64,000 nucleotides of DNA from an uncultured Gammaproteobacteria bacterium (GCA_943788005.1 CALSOP010000008.1:62001-126000), one strand, 5' to 3'. Positions 35,707 through 45,588 are shown, numbered from the stretch's first letter. Notes: generated by a model not told the origin, from the sequence alone. Made by a program: numbers and translations.

Positions 35707-36753
35707 TCATATAATTGGTGGTTCTATTGGAGATTTAGTATCCGTTGTTGGATCGAGAATCTGTTGAAAGTTTTCTACTTTATTTGCTGCCATTTGTGTA
35801 TTTTCAAATTGTGCAATATGAAATAAAGCTTCACCTTCATTAACAAGAGGGATATTTGTTCTACTGATAATAATGCCATCGACCGGTGAAAAAATATTTT
35901 CTTCTATTTCGCCAAATGGATCAGAAACATATCCCAGGGATTCATTCTTTTTGACTCTTGAACCTAATGGTTTCTGAACTCTTAATATGCCACTTTGTGG
36001 GGCGCGCACCCATGTGCTCGAAGTCCCAACAACAGATTTAATAGTTTTACGCTTACCTTTAAACGGGGATAACATTCCCAGTTCGCGCATTACAGAAAGA
36101 ATGCCTCTGACACCTGCTCGGATAGATACTTCATCAAAACGTAGTGCTTCACCAGCTTCATAAACAATAACGGCGGCACCTGATTTTTCCGCGGACTTGC
36201 GTAATGAGCCATCAATAATTGCGGTATTTAAAGTCACTGGTGAAGTAAATGCCCGAGCCATACGCTCAGTCTCTTCATCATCTAAATATGCTCTGATATG
36301 CGGTAAGTTTTCGCGATGAATCGCGGCGGTATGTAAATCTATTCCATGTGTGCATTTAGACACAATTTCTTTTAAAAAAAGGTTTGCCATACGCCCAGCG
36401 AGCGAGCCTTTCTCAGATCCTGGAAAAGAACGGTTCAGATCTCTTCGATCAGGTAAATAGCGAGTTTGATTTATAAACCCATAAATATTAACGACCGGTA
36501 CAGCAACTAATGTGCCTTTCAGTTTATTTATTATCTTGCTGTGCAAGATACGGCGAATAATCTCAACACCATTAATCTCATCACCATGTATAGCGGCAGA
36601 AAGAAATAAAATCGGACCATTTTGTCTGCCATGTATAACGTGGACGGGTAGCTCCAAGGTGGTATGTGTGTAGAGGCTGGGAACAGGTAGTTCAAGCGTC
36701 TGTCGCGTACCGGGCTTAATTAGTTTATTACAAATGTCAAATGGTTCACGCAC
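35707..36753 (-). CDS. Succinylglutamate desuccinylase/aspartoacylase family protein
   Basis: A zinc-dependent AstE/AspA-type hydrolase, 348 residues. Likely zinc ligands are in AAIHGDEING (HGDE) and GIDLHTAA, with the glutamate in VYEAGEALRF. RRDLNRSFPGSEKGS matches the family substrate loop. The C-terminal ~90 residues form a biotinyl-like beta domain. The GTG start directly follows the rimK stop (TAAGTG), so the two are co-translated. This may remove or trim what RimK adds, but the substrate is not known. Confidence 0.88.
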   Translation of the reverse strand: MREPFDICNKLIKPGTRQTLELPVPSLYTHTTLELPVHVIHGRQNGPILFLSAAIHGDEINGVEIIRRILHSKIINKLKGTLVAVPVVNIYGFINQTRYLPDRRDLNRSFPGSEKGSLAGRMANLFLKEIVSKCTHGIDLHTAAIHRENLPHIRAYLDDEETERMARAFTSPVTLNTAIIDGSLRKSAEKSGAAVIVYEAGEALRFDEVSIRAGVRGILSVMRELGMLSPFKGKRKTIKSVVGTSSTWVRAPQSGILRVQKPLGSRVKKNESLGYVSDPFGEIEENIFSPVDGIIISRTNIPLVNEGEALFHIAQFENTQMAANKVENFQQILDPTTDTKSPIEPPII

Positions 36754-37662
36754 TTACTTATGGCCTCCTTTAGTACCGGTTTTCCCTTTCTTTGCATTCT
36801 TTTCTATAAACCTAATAACATCACCAGCAATATCCTTGCCCGTTGCATTTTCAATGCCTTCGAGGCCCGGTGAAGAATTGACTTCCATCACAACAGGTCC
36901 TCTTTCGGCACGTAATATATCTACGCCACAAACATTGAGCCCCATAGTATTCGCCGCGCGTAATGCGGTTTTACGTTCTTCAGCTGTGAGAGTAACCAAT
37001 TCTGCCGAGCCACCACGATGGATATTGGAACGGAACTCACCTTCTGCACCCTGTCGTTTCATAGCAGCAACGACTCTTTCTCCAACGACAAAGCAGCGAA
37101 TATCAGCGCCGCCTGCTTCTTTGATGAATTCTTGAACCAACACACTCGCGTTAAGACCGAAGAATGATTCAATAACACTTTTAGCGGCACTTTTTGTTTC
37201 AGCAAGTACGACACCAATACCCTGAGTGCCTTGTAATAACTTAATCACCAAAGGCGCACCGCCAACCATCTTGATCAAATCTTCGATATCATCCGGTTTA
37301 TTGGCAAACCCACTAATTGGCATGCCTATGCCTTTACGAGACAACAATTGTAATGAACGTAACTTATCTCTAGAACGAGAGATAGCGACTGACTCATTCA
37401 AGGGGTAGACGCCCATCATTTCAAATTGTCTTACAACAGCAGTACCGTAAAACGTAACCGATGCTCCGATTCTTGGAATTACTGCGTCAAAATCAGCCAA
37501 TTCTTCACCCTTATAATGAATGCTGGGTCGACTTGACGTGATGTTCATATAGCAGCGTAAGACATCGAGCACTCGAACTTCATGCCCGCGTGATTCGGCA
37601 GCCTCAATCAATCGTTTTGATGAGTAGAGATTTTTATTTCTGGATAGTAGTGCAATTTTCAT
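36754..37662 (-). CDS. rimK: RimK-type ATP-grasp glutamate ligase
   Basis: A 302-residue ATP-grasp ligase closely matching RimK, which adds glutamates to the C-terminus of ribosomal protein S6. Motifs: [79 protein letters not shown], and the metal-binding [13 protein letters not shown]. It is the first gene of a two-gene unit with the AspA-like hydrolase. Confidence 0.93.
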   Translation of the reverse strand: MKIALLSRNKNLYSSKRLIEAAESRGHEVRVLDVLRCYMNITSSRPSIHYKGEELADFDAVIPRIGASVTFYGTAVVRQFEMMGVYPLNESVAISRSRDKLRSLQLLSRKGIGMPISGFANKPDDIEDLIKMVGGAPLVIKLLQGTQGIGVVLAETKSAAKSVIESFFGLNASVLVQEFIKEAGGADIRCFVVGERVVAAMKRQGAEGEFRSNIHRGGSAELVTLTAEERKTALRAANTMGLNVCGVDILRAERGPVVMEVNSSPGLEGIENATGKDIAGDVIRFIEKNAKKGKTGTKGGHK

Positions 37663-37702
37663 TGAGGTACTCCTGTGGGAGGTATAATTATATTATGTTT
37701 GT

Positions 37703-37972
37703 TCATGAAAGCCTCATGTTTTCTGTATTCAAAATCTTTACTTCGCGTTGAGGGAAGGGTATCTCAATACCGTGTTCTTTAAATGCATCCCAGATCATTA
37801 ATAATAGATCGGCACCAACACGATTTTTGCCATCATCAATACCTATCATCCAGAATTCGATAAGTATATCAACACCGGAATCACCAAAACCGGCTATTTC
37901 AGCTTCGGGACGTTCTTCCTTAGGGATTTCTATCTCACTTAATAACTTGTGGGTGACTGCAGAATACATCAT
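37703..37972 (-). pseudogene. MscS-family channel, C-terminal remnant
   Basis: An 89-residue frame matching only the cytoplasmic end of MscS channels (AEIAGFGDSGVDILIEFWM, DLLLMIWDAFKEHGIEIPFPQREVKI). No membrane pore or beta domain precedes it: upstream in frame there are about 20 unrelated residues and a stop, and then the divergent CNNM gene begins. It lies 40 bases upstream of rimK on the same strand. Most likely a deletion remnant, though an expressed small protein cannot be excluded. Confidence 0.7.
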
Positions 37973-38040
37973 GTTTAGATTAAGACGATGCTTTATAATA
38001 TCAACGAAGAATCTTTATAATTAATTTTGGATGCCGCCCT

Positions 38041-38797
38041 ATGTGGACTTATATAATTGTTATCATTTTAGTCATTCTGTCCGGTATTTTCTCGGGCCTG
38101 ACATTAGGCTTCTTTACACTTAATCTTGGTGAACTGGAACGTAAAGCGAAACTGGGCGATACGCGTGCAACCAAAATTTTGGATGTTCGACGGAATGGTA
38201 ATTTATTACTTTGCACACTCCTATTAGGCAATGTGGCAGTAAATTCTTGTTTAGCTGTTTTTCTTGGGACAATAGCTTCAGGTGTCATGGCTGCATTTAT
38301 ATCTACTGCACTTATAGTGATTTTTGGTGAAATTTTGCCACAAGCGATTTTTTCACGTTATGCACTCACCGTTGGGTATTATGCTGTCGGGTTGGTTAAA
38401 TTATTTCGTTTTATGCTTTATCCAATTACAGCACCATTAGCGAAGATGCTGGATAAATTATTAGGTAAAGAATTAGACACTATTTGGAGTAAACGTGAGA
38501 TTAGAGAGATCATTAGCGATCACAGAGATTCACCTCATTCAACAATTGATGCGGATGAAGAGAGAATAGCAAATGGGGCATTGACGTTTTCAACTAAAAC
38601 CGCACGCGAAGTAATGACGCCTGCTTCAGTTGTATATTTATTAGAAAGGGATTTGCTATTGAATAATGAACTGTTAGTAGAGATAAGAAATACTGGCCAC
38701 ACACGGATTCCCCTTTTTGATAAGGCTGAAGATAAAATAGAATCAATTTTATATGCAAAAGATTTGATAGGTTATGATCTTGAAACTAACGCAGTTA
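38041..38797 (+). pseudogene. CNNM/HlyC-CorC family membrane protein, 3' end removed by IS
   Basis: A CNNM (DUF21) transporter-like protein: four membrane helices in residues ~1-140 (IIVIILVILSGIFSGLTLGFF, NLLLCTLLLGNVAVNSCLAVFLG, GEILPQAIFSRYAL) and the beginning of a CBS pair (VMTPASVVYLLERD, RIPLFDKAEDKIESILYAKDL). The frame enters the IS after ETNAVM and stops at 38835. The second CBS domain and remainder are not in the window. Related to magnesium and cobalt efflux proteins. Confidence 0.85.
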
Positions 38798-38881
38798 TGT
38801 ACCCCCGTCAGCACCATGTGGACCAACTAGCCTGATTGTCTAAGAGATAGTTTTAGTTCATCGTTAACCCAAGAGGAAACG

Positions 38882-39244
38882 ATGATGACAAGTAAAAGAA
38901 GTGTAGAACATACTGTGCGCGATATTCGTCGACGCACCCGTAAAAAATATTCAGCAGAAGAAAAAATTCGTATCGTACTTGAAGGCTTACGTGGCGAAGA
39001 AAGCATCGCTGAGCTATGTCGCAAGGAAGGACTAAACCCAAATGTTTACTACCGTTGGTCGAAAGACTTTCTGGAGGCAGGTAAGAAACGTTTATCAGGC
39101 GATATCGTACGTGAAGCGACCTCAGATGAAGTCAAAGAACTGCGTGCTGAAACATCTGCGCTGAAAGAAACCTTAGGCGAAGTAGTCATGGAGAATCGGC
39201 TGCTTAAAAAAAGCGTGCTCGGGGATGGGGAGGACGATATATGA
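38882..39244 (+). CDS. IS3-family transposase OrfA, copy 2
   Basis: Identical in predicted protein to the copy at 31256-31618: helix-turn-helix domain plus C-terminal coiled coil. It starts ATGATG after a GAGGAAAC ribosome site and overlaps orfB by ATGA. Confidence 0.93.
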   Translation: MMTSKRSVEHTVRDIRRRTRKKYSAEEKIRIVLEGLRGEESIAELCRKEGLNPNVYYRWSKDFLEAGKKRLSGDIVREATSDEVKELRAETSALKETLGEVVMENRLLKKSVLGDGEDDI

Positions 39245-40239
39245 GGTACTTAGCATCGGATAAAGTCGAGATTATTCAACTGGTACAGAACTCAGATCTG
39301 TCGGTTCGACAAACGCTGACTCGGCTGGACATTCATAAGTCCACTTTTTACAACTGGCTCAAACGTTATGAAGAGAATGGCGTTGATGGCTTGGAAGACA
39401 AGAAGCCGATTCCCCATGCGGTATGGAATAAAATCACCGAAGACCACTGTGAAGCCGTTATTGAGTTAGCCTTAGAGAAGCCTGATTTGTCTCCACGAGA
39501 GTTAGCCGTAAATTACACTGACAACAAGGCTTACTTCGTCTCAGAATCCACGGTGTACAGGCTGCTGAAAGAACAAGACTTAATTACCAGTCCGGCCTAT
39601 ATCCTGATGGAGGCCAGTGATAAGTTTCAACAGCCCACTACGCGCGTGAATGAGATGTGGCAAACGGATTTTACCTATTTCAAGATTATCGGTTGGGGTT
39701 GGTATTACTTATCCACGGTATTAGATGATTACTCACGTTACATTATTGCCTGGCGTTTATGTACGGGCATGAGTAGCCGTGATGTCTCTGATACGCTGGA
39801 TGACGCCTTACGCTTTACGGGACTTGATACAGTAAAGGTAAATCATAAACCGCGTTTACTCAGTGACAATGGCCCGTGTTATATCTCCGGTGAATTAGCC
39901 GATTACCTTGAAGAAAACGGTATGACGCACACTCGAGGTCGACCTTATCATCCACAAACACAAGGCAAGATAGAGCGCTGGCATCGTTCAATGAAGAATC
40001 AGATATTACTTCACCACTATTATTTCCCCGGGGAACTGGAGGAACAGTTGCAGCGTTTTGTGAGTTATTACAACCATGAGCGTTATCATGAATCACTTGA
40101 TAACCTGACACCGGCTGATGTCTTTTATGGGCGTGGCGAAGAAATACTAAGTCAACGAGAGCTAATCAAACAAAACACGTTAGCGATGAGACGACAAATG
40201 CATTACGATAAACAACAAGTGAAGCACATAACCTATTGA
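39241..40239 (+). CDS. IS3-family transposase OrfB (DDE integrase), copy 2
   Basis: Full-length 332-residue catalytic transposase with the same D, D, E triad (QTDFTYF, LSDNGPCY, GKIERWHR) as copy 1. It has Thr in EQDLITSPAY where copy 1 has Ala. Both copies appear intact, so transposition may still be possible and recent movement is likely. Confidence 0.93.
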   Translation: MRYLASDKVEIIQLVQNSDLSVRQTLTRLDIHKSTFYNWLKRYEENGVDGLEDKKPIPHAVWNKITEDHCEAVIELALEKPDLSPRELAVNYTDNKAYFVSESTVYRLLKEQDLITSPAYILMEASDKFQQPTTRVNEMWQTDFTYFKIIGWGWYYLSTVLDDYSRYIIAWRLCTGMSSRDVSDTLDDALRFTGLDTVKVNHKPRLLSDNGPCYISGELADYLEENGMTHTRGRPYHPQTQGKIERWHRSMKNQILLHHYYFPGELEEQLQRFVSYYNHERYHESLDNLTPADVFYGRGEEILSQRELIKQNTLAMRRQMHYDKQQVKHITY

Positions 40240-40299
40240 TGAACTAATGTGTCTCTTAAATCAAACCGCTACCTGTCCAAAAGGTTTTGACGACGTACA

Positions 40300-41172
40300 G
40301 AAGATACATTGCGTTCGCTGATTGAAGGTCAAAACATGGGCACTATCTATGAAGCTTCACGACGCACGCCTTTGATTATTAAAGGTGGTGGCGGTCTTCG
40401 TCAATCAGCAGAAGAGTTTACCAATCTTCGTATCACTCTGGATGATGGTCGAAGCATCCCGCTTACTAATTTGGCACATCTAGAAAGAGTAGAAGGGCCG
40501 GTAATGATCACCCGCGAAACAGGTAGCCGTTCAACGGTCGTTGTTGCTAATGTTAGCGGACGCGATTTGGTGGGTTTTGTCGATGAAGCAAAACGAATCG
40601 TAATAGAACAGGTTCAACTGCCAACAGGATATTATTTGAAATGGGGCGGACAGTTTGAAAACCAACAGCGTGCCGCAGCCCGGTTCGCAATAGTCATCCC
40701 TGCGGCTATCGGACTTATCTTTTTATTGCTATTCAGCACCTTTCGATCCGTCAGTCAGTCAGTATTGATTCTGACCAATATTCCATTTGCAATGATTGGT
40801 GGTGTTATCGCTTTATGGATCGCAGGTGAATATATCTCTGTCCCTGCTTCTGTTGGATTTATTGCTTTGCTTGGAATAGCCGTATTAAACGGTGTCGTCT
40901 TAGTTACCTATTTTAATCAACTCAGAGCATTAGGTCGGGACATAGATGAAGTTGTGATTCAAGGTGCGCGCAGACGGTTACGTCCAGTAATGATGACTGC
41001 GAGTATTGCTGCCTTCTCGTTGATTCCATTATTATTTGCTACGGGACCTGGCTCAGAAATTCAGCGGCCGCTGGCAATCGTTGTCATCGGTGGGCTGATC
41101 ACGTCAACTATTTTGACGCTATTAATTTTGCCTGTGTTGTATCGCTGGCTCAACAACAGAGAACTATCATGA
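40300..41172 (+). pseudogene. Heavy-metal RND efflux pump (CusA/CzcA type), C-terminal fragment
   Basis: About 290 residues, the last quarter or so of a ~1030-residue RND pump: the end of the porter domain (ITLDDGRSIPLTNLAHLERVEGP, ITRETGSRSTVVVANVSGRDLVGFV) and the last membrane helices (LIFLLLFSTFRSVSQSVLIL, VGFIALLGIAVLNGVVLV, RRRLRPVMMTASIAAF). The frame is open from the IS end, so the gene was cut by the IS; the TTG at 40309 is not a genuine start. DUF3240 follows with a 4-base overlap, as in many CusA operons. Confidence 0.9.
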
Positions 41173-41471
41173 ATCGAGTTTTACTTACGATTATCTGCCC
41201 GCCATCACTTGAACGGCCCATCACTGATTGGCTTCTTGAACAAGATGTGATCTCTGGTTTCACCAGTTCGCAAGTCTACGGACATGGTAGTGAACCCGAT
41301 TCCCTTACTCTAATTGAACAAGTCGAAGGGCGGAAAAAACAATTCATGTTCCAAATACATATTTCTTCTGATCTTCAAGATACAGTTATTAAAGATCTTA
41401 AACAGAATTTTGAGGGTACGAAAATTCATTTTTGGGTTGTTTCACTTGTTACATCAGGAAGGCTTTCTTAA
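41169..41471 (+). CDS. DUF3240 family protein
   Basis: A 100-residue soluble protein matching DUF3240 (LLTIICPPSLERPITDWLLEQ, GFTSSQVYGHGSEPDSLTLIEQVEGR). The family has a ferredoxin-like, PII-like appearance and usually follows metal RND pumps; its function is not established. It overlaps the truncated CusA fragment by ATGA. With the pump cut and its promoter gone, it may no longer be expressed. Confidence 0.85.
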   Translation: MNRVLLTIICPPSLERPITDWLLEQDVISGFTSSQVYGHGSEPDSLTLIEQVEGRKKQFMFQIHISSDLQDTVIKDLKQNFEGTKIHFWVVSLVTSGRLS

Positions 41472-41581
41472 CTTTTTACGAAGTGCGATAGTCTTTTTTA
41501 AAACACGCCGAGATAGGATTACTCGAGAGTTCGCACTAAATAGAATTATTAAATGATAAGACTGATTATATCAGTAATAAA

Positions 41582-41604
41582 AAAGCCCCTTTTACAGGGG
41601 CTTT
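41582..41604 (-). terminator. Intrinsic terminator of the cyclophilin gene
   Basis: A 9-bp perfect stem (AAAGCCCCT / AGGGGCTTT) with a TTTAC loop. On the minus strand it is followed by TTTTTTATTA, a good U-tract, 10 bases after the cyclophilin stop. On the plus strand the tract is weaker, but it may also stop transcription from the DUF3240 side. Confidence 0.85.
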
Positions 41605-41614
41605 ATGTTTTAGA

Positions 41615-42202
41615 CTATTCTTTTGCTTCTGTTTCTACTACACGTATATTCATGTCTATTCGTTCATGCGGATTATCTCTACCATCTCGTTTTTGTGAAA
41701 CGATCTTGTCAGCGATCTCCATACCTTTGGTGACTTCACCAAAGACGGTGTATTGACCATCAAGAAAATTTGAGTCCTGCACAACAATAAAAAACTGAGA
41801 GCCTGCACTGTTAGGATCTTGTGAACGCGCCATAGAGAGGATGCCTCTCTTATGTGGACGTTTATTAAACTCAGCAGGGACTCTGTGGTCTGGACCACCT
41901 GTACCATAGAGTGATTTATCAGTACCTTTTGTATTCGGGTCTCCGCCTTGAATCATAAAGCCTGGAATGACGCGATGGAAAATAGTGCCATCATAAAACC
42001 CGGATTTAGCCAGAGTTAAAAAATTCTCCACATGCTTTGGTGCATCACTAGGGAAAAAGCGGAGTTCGATATCGCCGAACTTGGTTTCTATGACGGCTGT
42101 TGGTGCATGTTCATCGGCAACGGCAAATACAGAAACTAATACAAGCAAAAGGCTGGCACTGATCTGGGATATATTCTTTGTATTAAAAAAATTAATAGAC
42201 AC
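41615..42202 (-). CDS. ppiA: Periplasmic peptidyl-prolyl cis-trans isomerase (cyclophilin)
   Basis: A cyclophilin-type proline isomerase. An N-terminal signal peptide (ISASLLLVLVSVFAVA) is followed by the full domain: FFPSDAPKHVENFLTLAKSGFYDGTIFHRVIPGF, MIQGGDP, GILSMARSQDPNSAGSQFFI, FLDGQYTVFGEV. The active-site Arg in FHRV and Phe in QFFI are present. The 195-residue length with an export signal fits PpiA-like folding helpers. It is monocistronic, with a terminator just downstream. Confidence 0.93.
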   Translation of the reverse strand: MSINFFNTKNISQISASLLLVLVSVFAVADEHAPTAVIETKFGDIELRFFPSDAPKHVENFLTLAKSGFYDGTIFHRVIPGFMIQGGDPNTKGTDKSLYGTGGPDHRVPAEFNKRPHKRGILSMARSQDPNSAGSQFFIVVQDSNFLDGQYTVFGEVTKGMEIADKIVSQKRDGRDNPHERIDMNIRVVETEAKE

Positions 42203-42338
42203 GGTTTACTCCATTTGGATATTAAAAAATGTTTACTAAACGTAGGACGTTAAGAAAGAATTCTAAGTTCAATAATAAAATTTTATATTAAACATAATGC
42301 AATGTCACAAATGCTAATACGTATTATCATAAACCACC

Positions 42339-43622
42339 ATGCAGGACTTAGACGAATTACTCAGAATTGATAAAGATTCCATCTGGCATCCTTATAGCTC
42401 CATGTCTTCTGAACTACCGGTTTATCATGTTGACTCGGCCGCTGGTGTGCTTCTAAAACTAAACAATGGACAAGAACTGATTGATGGTATGTCGTCGTGG
42501 TGGAGTGTTATACATGGCTATAACCATCCGCAGATGAATCTGGCATTGGAGGAGCAGCTCAAGGATATGGCTCATGTCATGTTCGGTGGTTTGACACATA
42601 CCCCGGCAATTCAACTAACTGAGAAGTTAATTGCAATTACCCCCGATTCTTTAGACGCTGTCTTTTATTCCGATTCTGGATCAGTTGCGGTTGAAGTTGC
42701 TATGAAGATGGCTATTCAGTATTGGCACGCAAAAGGAAAACCCAGCCGACAACGATTCATTAGTCTACGTTCGGGATATCATGGTGATACTTTAGGCGCG
42801 ATGTCAGTATGCGATCCTGATACAGGTATGCACAGTCTTTTCTCAGGTGTCCTGCCTGAGCAGATATTCATTGAGCAACCGCAGTGCCGTTTCGGCGAGC
42901 CTTGCACGGATAATGATATTGCGGCACTCAAAAAAGCATTAACAAAATACGGAGAGAATTGCGCCGCCTTAATTATTGAGCCCATAGTGCAGGGCGCGGG
43001 GGGTATGTGGTTCTACTCTGCGGATTATGTCAAGCAAGCTCGCAAATTATGTGATGAGCATAATGTCTTGCTGATTTTCGATGAAATAGCGACAGGTTTT
43101 GGTCGAACAGGGCAATTATTTGCCTGTGAGCATGCCGATGTTGTCCCGGACATTATGTGTATTGGTAAGGCACTTACTGGCGGCTATTTATCTCTTGCAG
43201 CTACCTTAACGACACGAGATATCCATGTAACGATAGATAGTGGTGAACCTGGGGTCTTTATGCACGGACCTACGTTTATGGCAAATCCATTGGCTTGTAG
43301 TGCGGCGCTTACCAGTATTCGCTTATTAGTAGAATCCGATTGGCAAAAGAACATCAATCGAATACAAAGATCCCTAGAGGATGGGCTGGCTCCTTGCCGG
43401 CAGTTAACTCAGGTGAGTGATGTTCGTGTTTTGGGTGGTATCGGCGTTGTGGAATTAAAAGAAGCCGTTGATATGAAAATGATAGTGCCGAAATTTGTCG
43501 AAGCAGGTGTTTGGCTACGTCCTTTTGGTAAATTGGTATATGTAATGCCTCCCTACATTATCAGTAATGATGATTTGGCGACTTTGACTAGTGTCATGGT
43601 TGCTGTAATAGCGGATAGTTAA
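42339..43622 (+). CDS. bioA: Adenosylmethionine-8-amino-7-oxononanoate aminotransferase
   Basis: PLP-dependent class III aminotransferase of biotin synthesis, converting KAPA to DAPA with S-adenosylmethionine as amino donor. Diagnostic segments: DSIWHPYSSM, DGMSSWWSVIHGYNHP, FYSDSGSVAVEVAMKMA, SGYHGDTLGAMSVCDP, IFDEIATGFGRTG and the PLP lysine in CIGKALTGGYL. The 427 residues are normal. No other bio gene is in the window; the 4.5S RNA gene follows on the same strand. Confidence 0.96.
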   Translation: MQDLDELLRIDKDSIWHPYSSMSSELPVYHVDSAAGVLLKLNNGQELIDGMSSWWSVIHGYNHPQMNLALEEQLKDMAHVMFGGLTHTPAIQLTEKLIAITPDSLDAVFYSDSGSVAVEVAMKMAIQYWHAKGKPSRQRFISLRSGYHGDTLGAMSVCDPDTGMHSLFSGVLPEQIFIEQPQCRFGEPCTDNDIAALKKALTKYGENCAALIIEPIVQGAGGMWFYSADYVKQARKLCDEHNVLLIFDEIATGFGRTGQLFACEHADVVPDIMCIGKALTGGYLSLAATLTTRDIHVTIDSGEPGVFMHGPTFMANPLACSAALTSIRLLVESDWQKNINRIQRSLEDGLAPCRQLTQVSDVRVLGGIGVVELKEAVDMKMIVPKFVEAGVWLRPFGKLVYVMPPYIISNDDLATLTSVMVAVIADS

Positions 43623-43684
43623 ATATTTAATTAATCATGGTGTCAAAATGGTTTCTTAATTGATACCATCCGTCCTCGTTCAAT

Positions 43685-43797
43685 GGTGGCCTGTGCCGGT
43701 CCCCTCGCAACACGATATTGTGAATCCCGCCAGGTCCGGAAGGAAGCAACGGCAGCAGTGGATGTGTGTGCCGGGGTAGGGACGGTACGGGTCGCCT
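43685..43797 (+). ncRNA. ffs: 4.5S signal recognition particle RNA
   Basis: The conserved SRP domain IV is present: CAGGTCCGGAAGGAAGCAA with the GGAA tetraloop and internal-loop bases that bind Ffh. A long imperfect hairpin pairs GGTGGCCTGTGCC at the 5' side with GGTACGGGTCGCC at the 3' side. Length is about 113 bases, like E. coli 4.5S RNA. It lies just upstream of dnaX. The 5' and 3' ends are approximate to a few bases. It fills most of the 330-base gap between bioA and dnaX. Confidence 0.93.
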
Positions 43798-43953
43798 CCA
43801 ATATTTACTCTGTTATATAGATCACCCTTTATGACACTTGCCTAGATTGAAAACCCAAAACGCTTCGCCCGGAAGGCTCACCTCATGTATGATGCAAGAT
43901 TAAATTCTGACATTATTTTTTAATCTTACTTAAAAGAAGAGCAACAGATTTCA

Positions 43954-45588
43954 ATGAGTTATCAAGTACTTGCCCGTAAATGGCGGCCTAGATCATTCCA
44001 GGACATGGTCGGACAATCACATGTTTTGAAGGCATTGACTAATGCGCTGGATCAAGACCGTTTACACCATGCTTATCTATTTACCGGTACCCGTGGTGTG
44101 GGTAAGACGACATTGGCTAGAATTCTGGCCAAGTGCTTGAATTGTGATGCGGGTGTGAGTTCAACACCTTGCGGTACATGTAATGCCTGTGTTGCGATAG
44201 ACGAAGGTCGGTTTGTTGATTTAATTGAAGTGGATGCCGCATCTCGCGCCAAGGTCGAGGAAACACGCGACTTGATGGACAATGTTCAATACGCACCGAG
44301 TAGTGGTAGATATAAAGTCTATCTAATAGACGAAATTCATATGTTTTCCAATCACAGTTTCAATGCCTTGTTAAAGACACTCGAAGAGCCACCACCGCAT
44401 GTGAAGTTTTTACTGGCGACAACTGAACCAAAAAAATTACCTGTGACGATATTGTCACGCTGTTTGCAATTTAATTTGAGTCATTTAACAAATGAACAAA
44501 TTGCCAAGCAAGTTGAAATGATCCTCGGACAAGAGAATATTGAATATGATTCCGGTTCGACAGAACTCATTGCTCGTGGTGCCGCAGGAAGTATGCGTGA
44601 TGCACTAAGCTTATTGGATCAAGCGATTGCCTATGGCGGTGGTGCTTTAGAAGAGTCCCAGGTACGCGCCATGATGGGAACAATCGACAGCGCTGATCTA
44701 AATGGTTTAATTCGGGCGCTGATTGATGCAGATCCAGAAGCATTACTGAATACAATCGAAACTATCGCAATACAAAGTCCTGATTTTGACGCCTTATTGG
44801 CAGAGTTATTAAGCCTGCTACAAAAAATAGCGATCATTCAAATATTGCCAGCAGACTCTAGCAACCCAATGAAAGACAATTCAGTATTAGTCGATTTTGC
44901 TAATGCAATGAATAAAGAAGATGCACAACTCTATTATCAAATAGGCATGATGGGACGGAAGGATCTTTATCTGGCACCAGATGTTAAGTCAGGCTTTGAG
45001 ATGGTCATGATAAGGATGTTAGCATTTAGACCGATGGCGGGTAATGAGGTGCTTAGCAAACCACAAACACTCAAAACGGCAGGTCAACAAGCAAAGGCGC
45101 AAGAAGTGACGCCGAAAGCGACATCTAATACAGTAGTAAAGAACGATGTTACTCCTTCACAAACATCAAATACTCCACATGATGAAGCACCAATTAAAAA
45201 TGCAAACTCTGATAATGAATGGAAAAAGATTATCGATGAGATGGCATTGGTTGGATTGGTGAAAGAACTGGCTGGCAATTGTGTTTTAAAAACACACACA
45301 GACAATCAAATAGAATTGGCACTAGCTCCATCACAAGAACATTTACTGCTAAACCAAAATCAAAAAGAACGTTTGGAGCAAGCCATTCAAACACGGTTTG
45401 GAACAGATGTTAAATTAGTAATTCTGGTAGAAGACTCTAGTAACGAAACGCCCGCTGAAACCAATGCTCGATTAGAGCGAGAACGACAGAAGGCTGCTGA
45501 AAATTCTGTCAATAATGATTCAACAGTTAAGACATTAATGGATACATTTAATGCATCAGTTGACCAAGATTCAATACAACCCCAATAG
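43954..45588 (+). CDS. dnaX: DNA polymerase III subunits gamma and tau
   Basis: Clamp-loader ATPase. Visible: YQVLARKWRPRSFQDMVGQ, Walker A GTRGVGKTTLA, the zinc cysteines CLNCD and CGTCNAC, Walker B VYLIDEIHMFS, sensor 1 LATTEPKKLP and sensor 2 GSMRDALSLLDQA. The C-terminal tau region is short and low in complexity between ~370 and 430. At 544 residues it is shorter than E. coli tau (643). I did not identify a clear programmed frameshift site for gamma. It heads the dnaX-ybaB-recR operon. Confidence 0.96.
   Translation: MSYQVLARKWRPRSFQDMVGQSHVLKALTNALDQDRLHHAYLFTGTRGVGKTTLARILAKCLNCDAGVSSTPCGTCNACVAIDEGRFVDLIEVDAASRAKVEETRDLMDNVQYAPSSGRYKVYLIDEIHMFSNHSFNALLKTLEEPPPHVKFLLATTEPKKLPVTILSRCLQFNLSHLTNEQIAKQVEMILGQENIEYDSGSTELIARGAAGSMRDALSLLDQAIAYGGGALEESQVRAMMGTIDSADLNGLIRALIDADPEALLNTIETIAIQSPDFDALLAELLSLLQKIAIIQILPADSSNPMKDNSVLVDFANAMNKEDAQLYYQIGMMGRKDLYLAPDVKSGFEMVMIRMLAFRPMAGNEVLSKPQTLKTAGQQAKAQEVTPKATSNTVVKNDVTPSQTSNTPHDEAPIKNANSDNEWKKIIDEMALVGLVKELAGNCVLKTHTDNQIELALAPSQEHLLLNQNQKERLEQAIQTRFGTDVKLVILVEDSSNETPAETNARLERERQKAAENSVNNDSTVKTLMDTFNASVDQDSIQPQ

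Larger units (their letters stand above)
38798..40299 (+). mobile_element. IS3-family insertion sequence, copy 2 (inverted relative to copy 1)
   Basis: It is almost identical to 30201-31701, in opposite orientation, with the same TGTAC ends. Visible differences are one extra C near the left tip (C5 against C4), a silent change in orfA and one Ala/Thr change in orfB. Flanks are TTA on the left and GAA on the right, so no target duplication. The left flank is a truncated CNNM gene and the right flank a truncated RND gene. Confidence 0.9.

Noticed and set aside
38827-39041. Small minus-strand frames repeated at both IS copies (also 31459-31673)
   Set aside because: They are antisense to orfA, and the duplication simply reflects the two IS copies.
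30201-40299. A composite transposon formed by the two IS copies
   Set aside because: The flanks show no shared target duplication and three of them are broken chromosomal genes, so movement as one unit is not supported.
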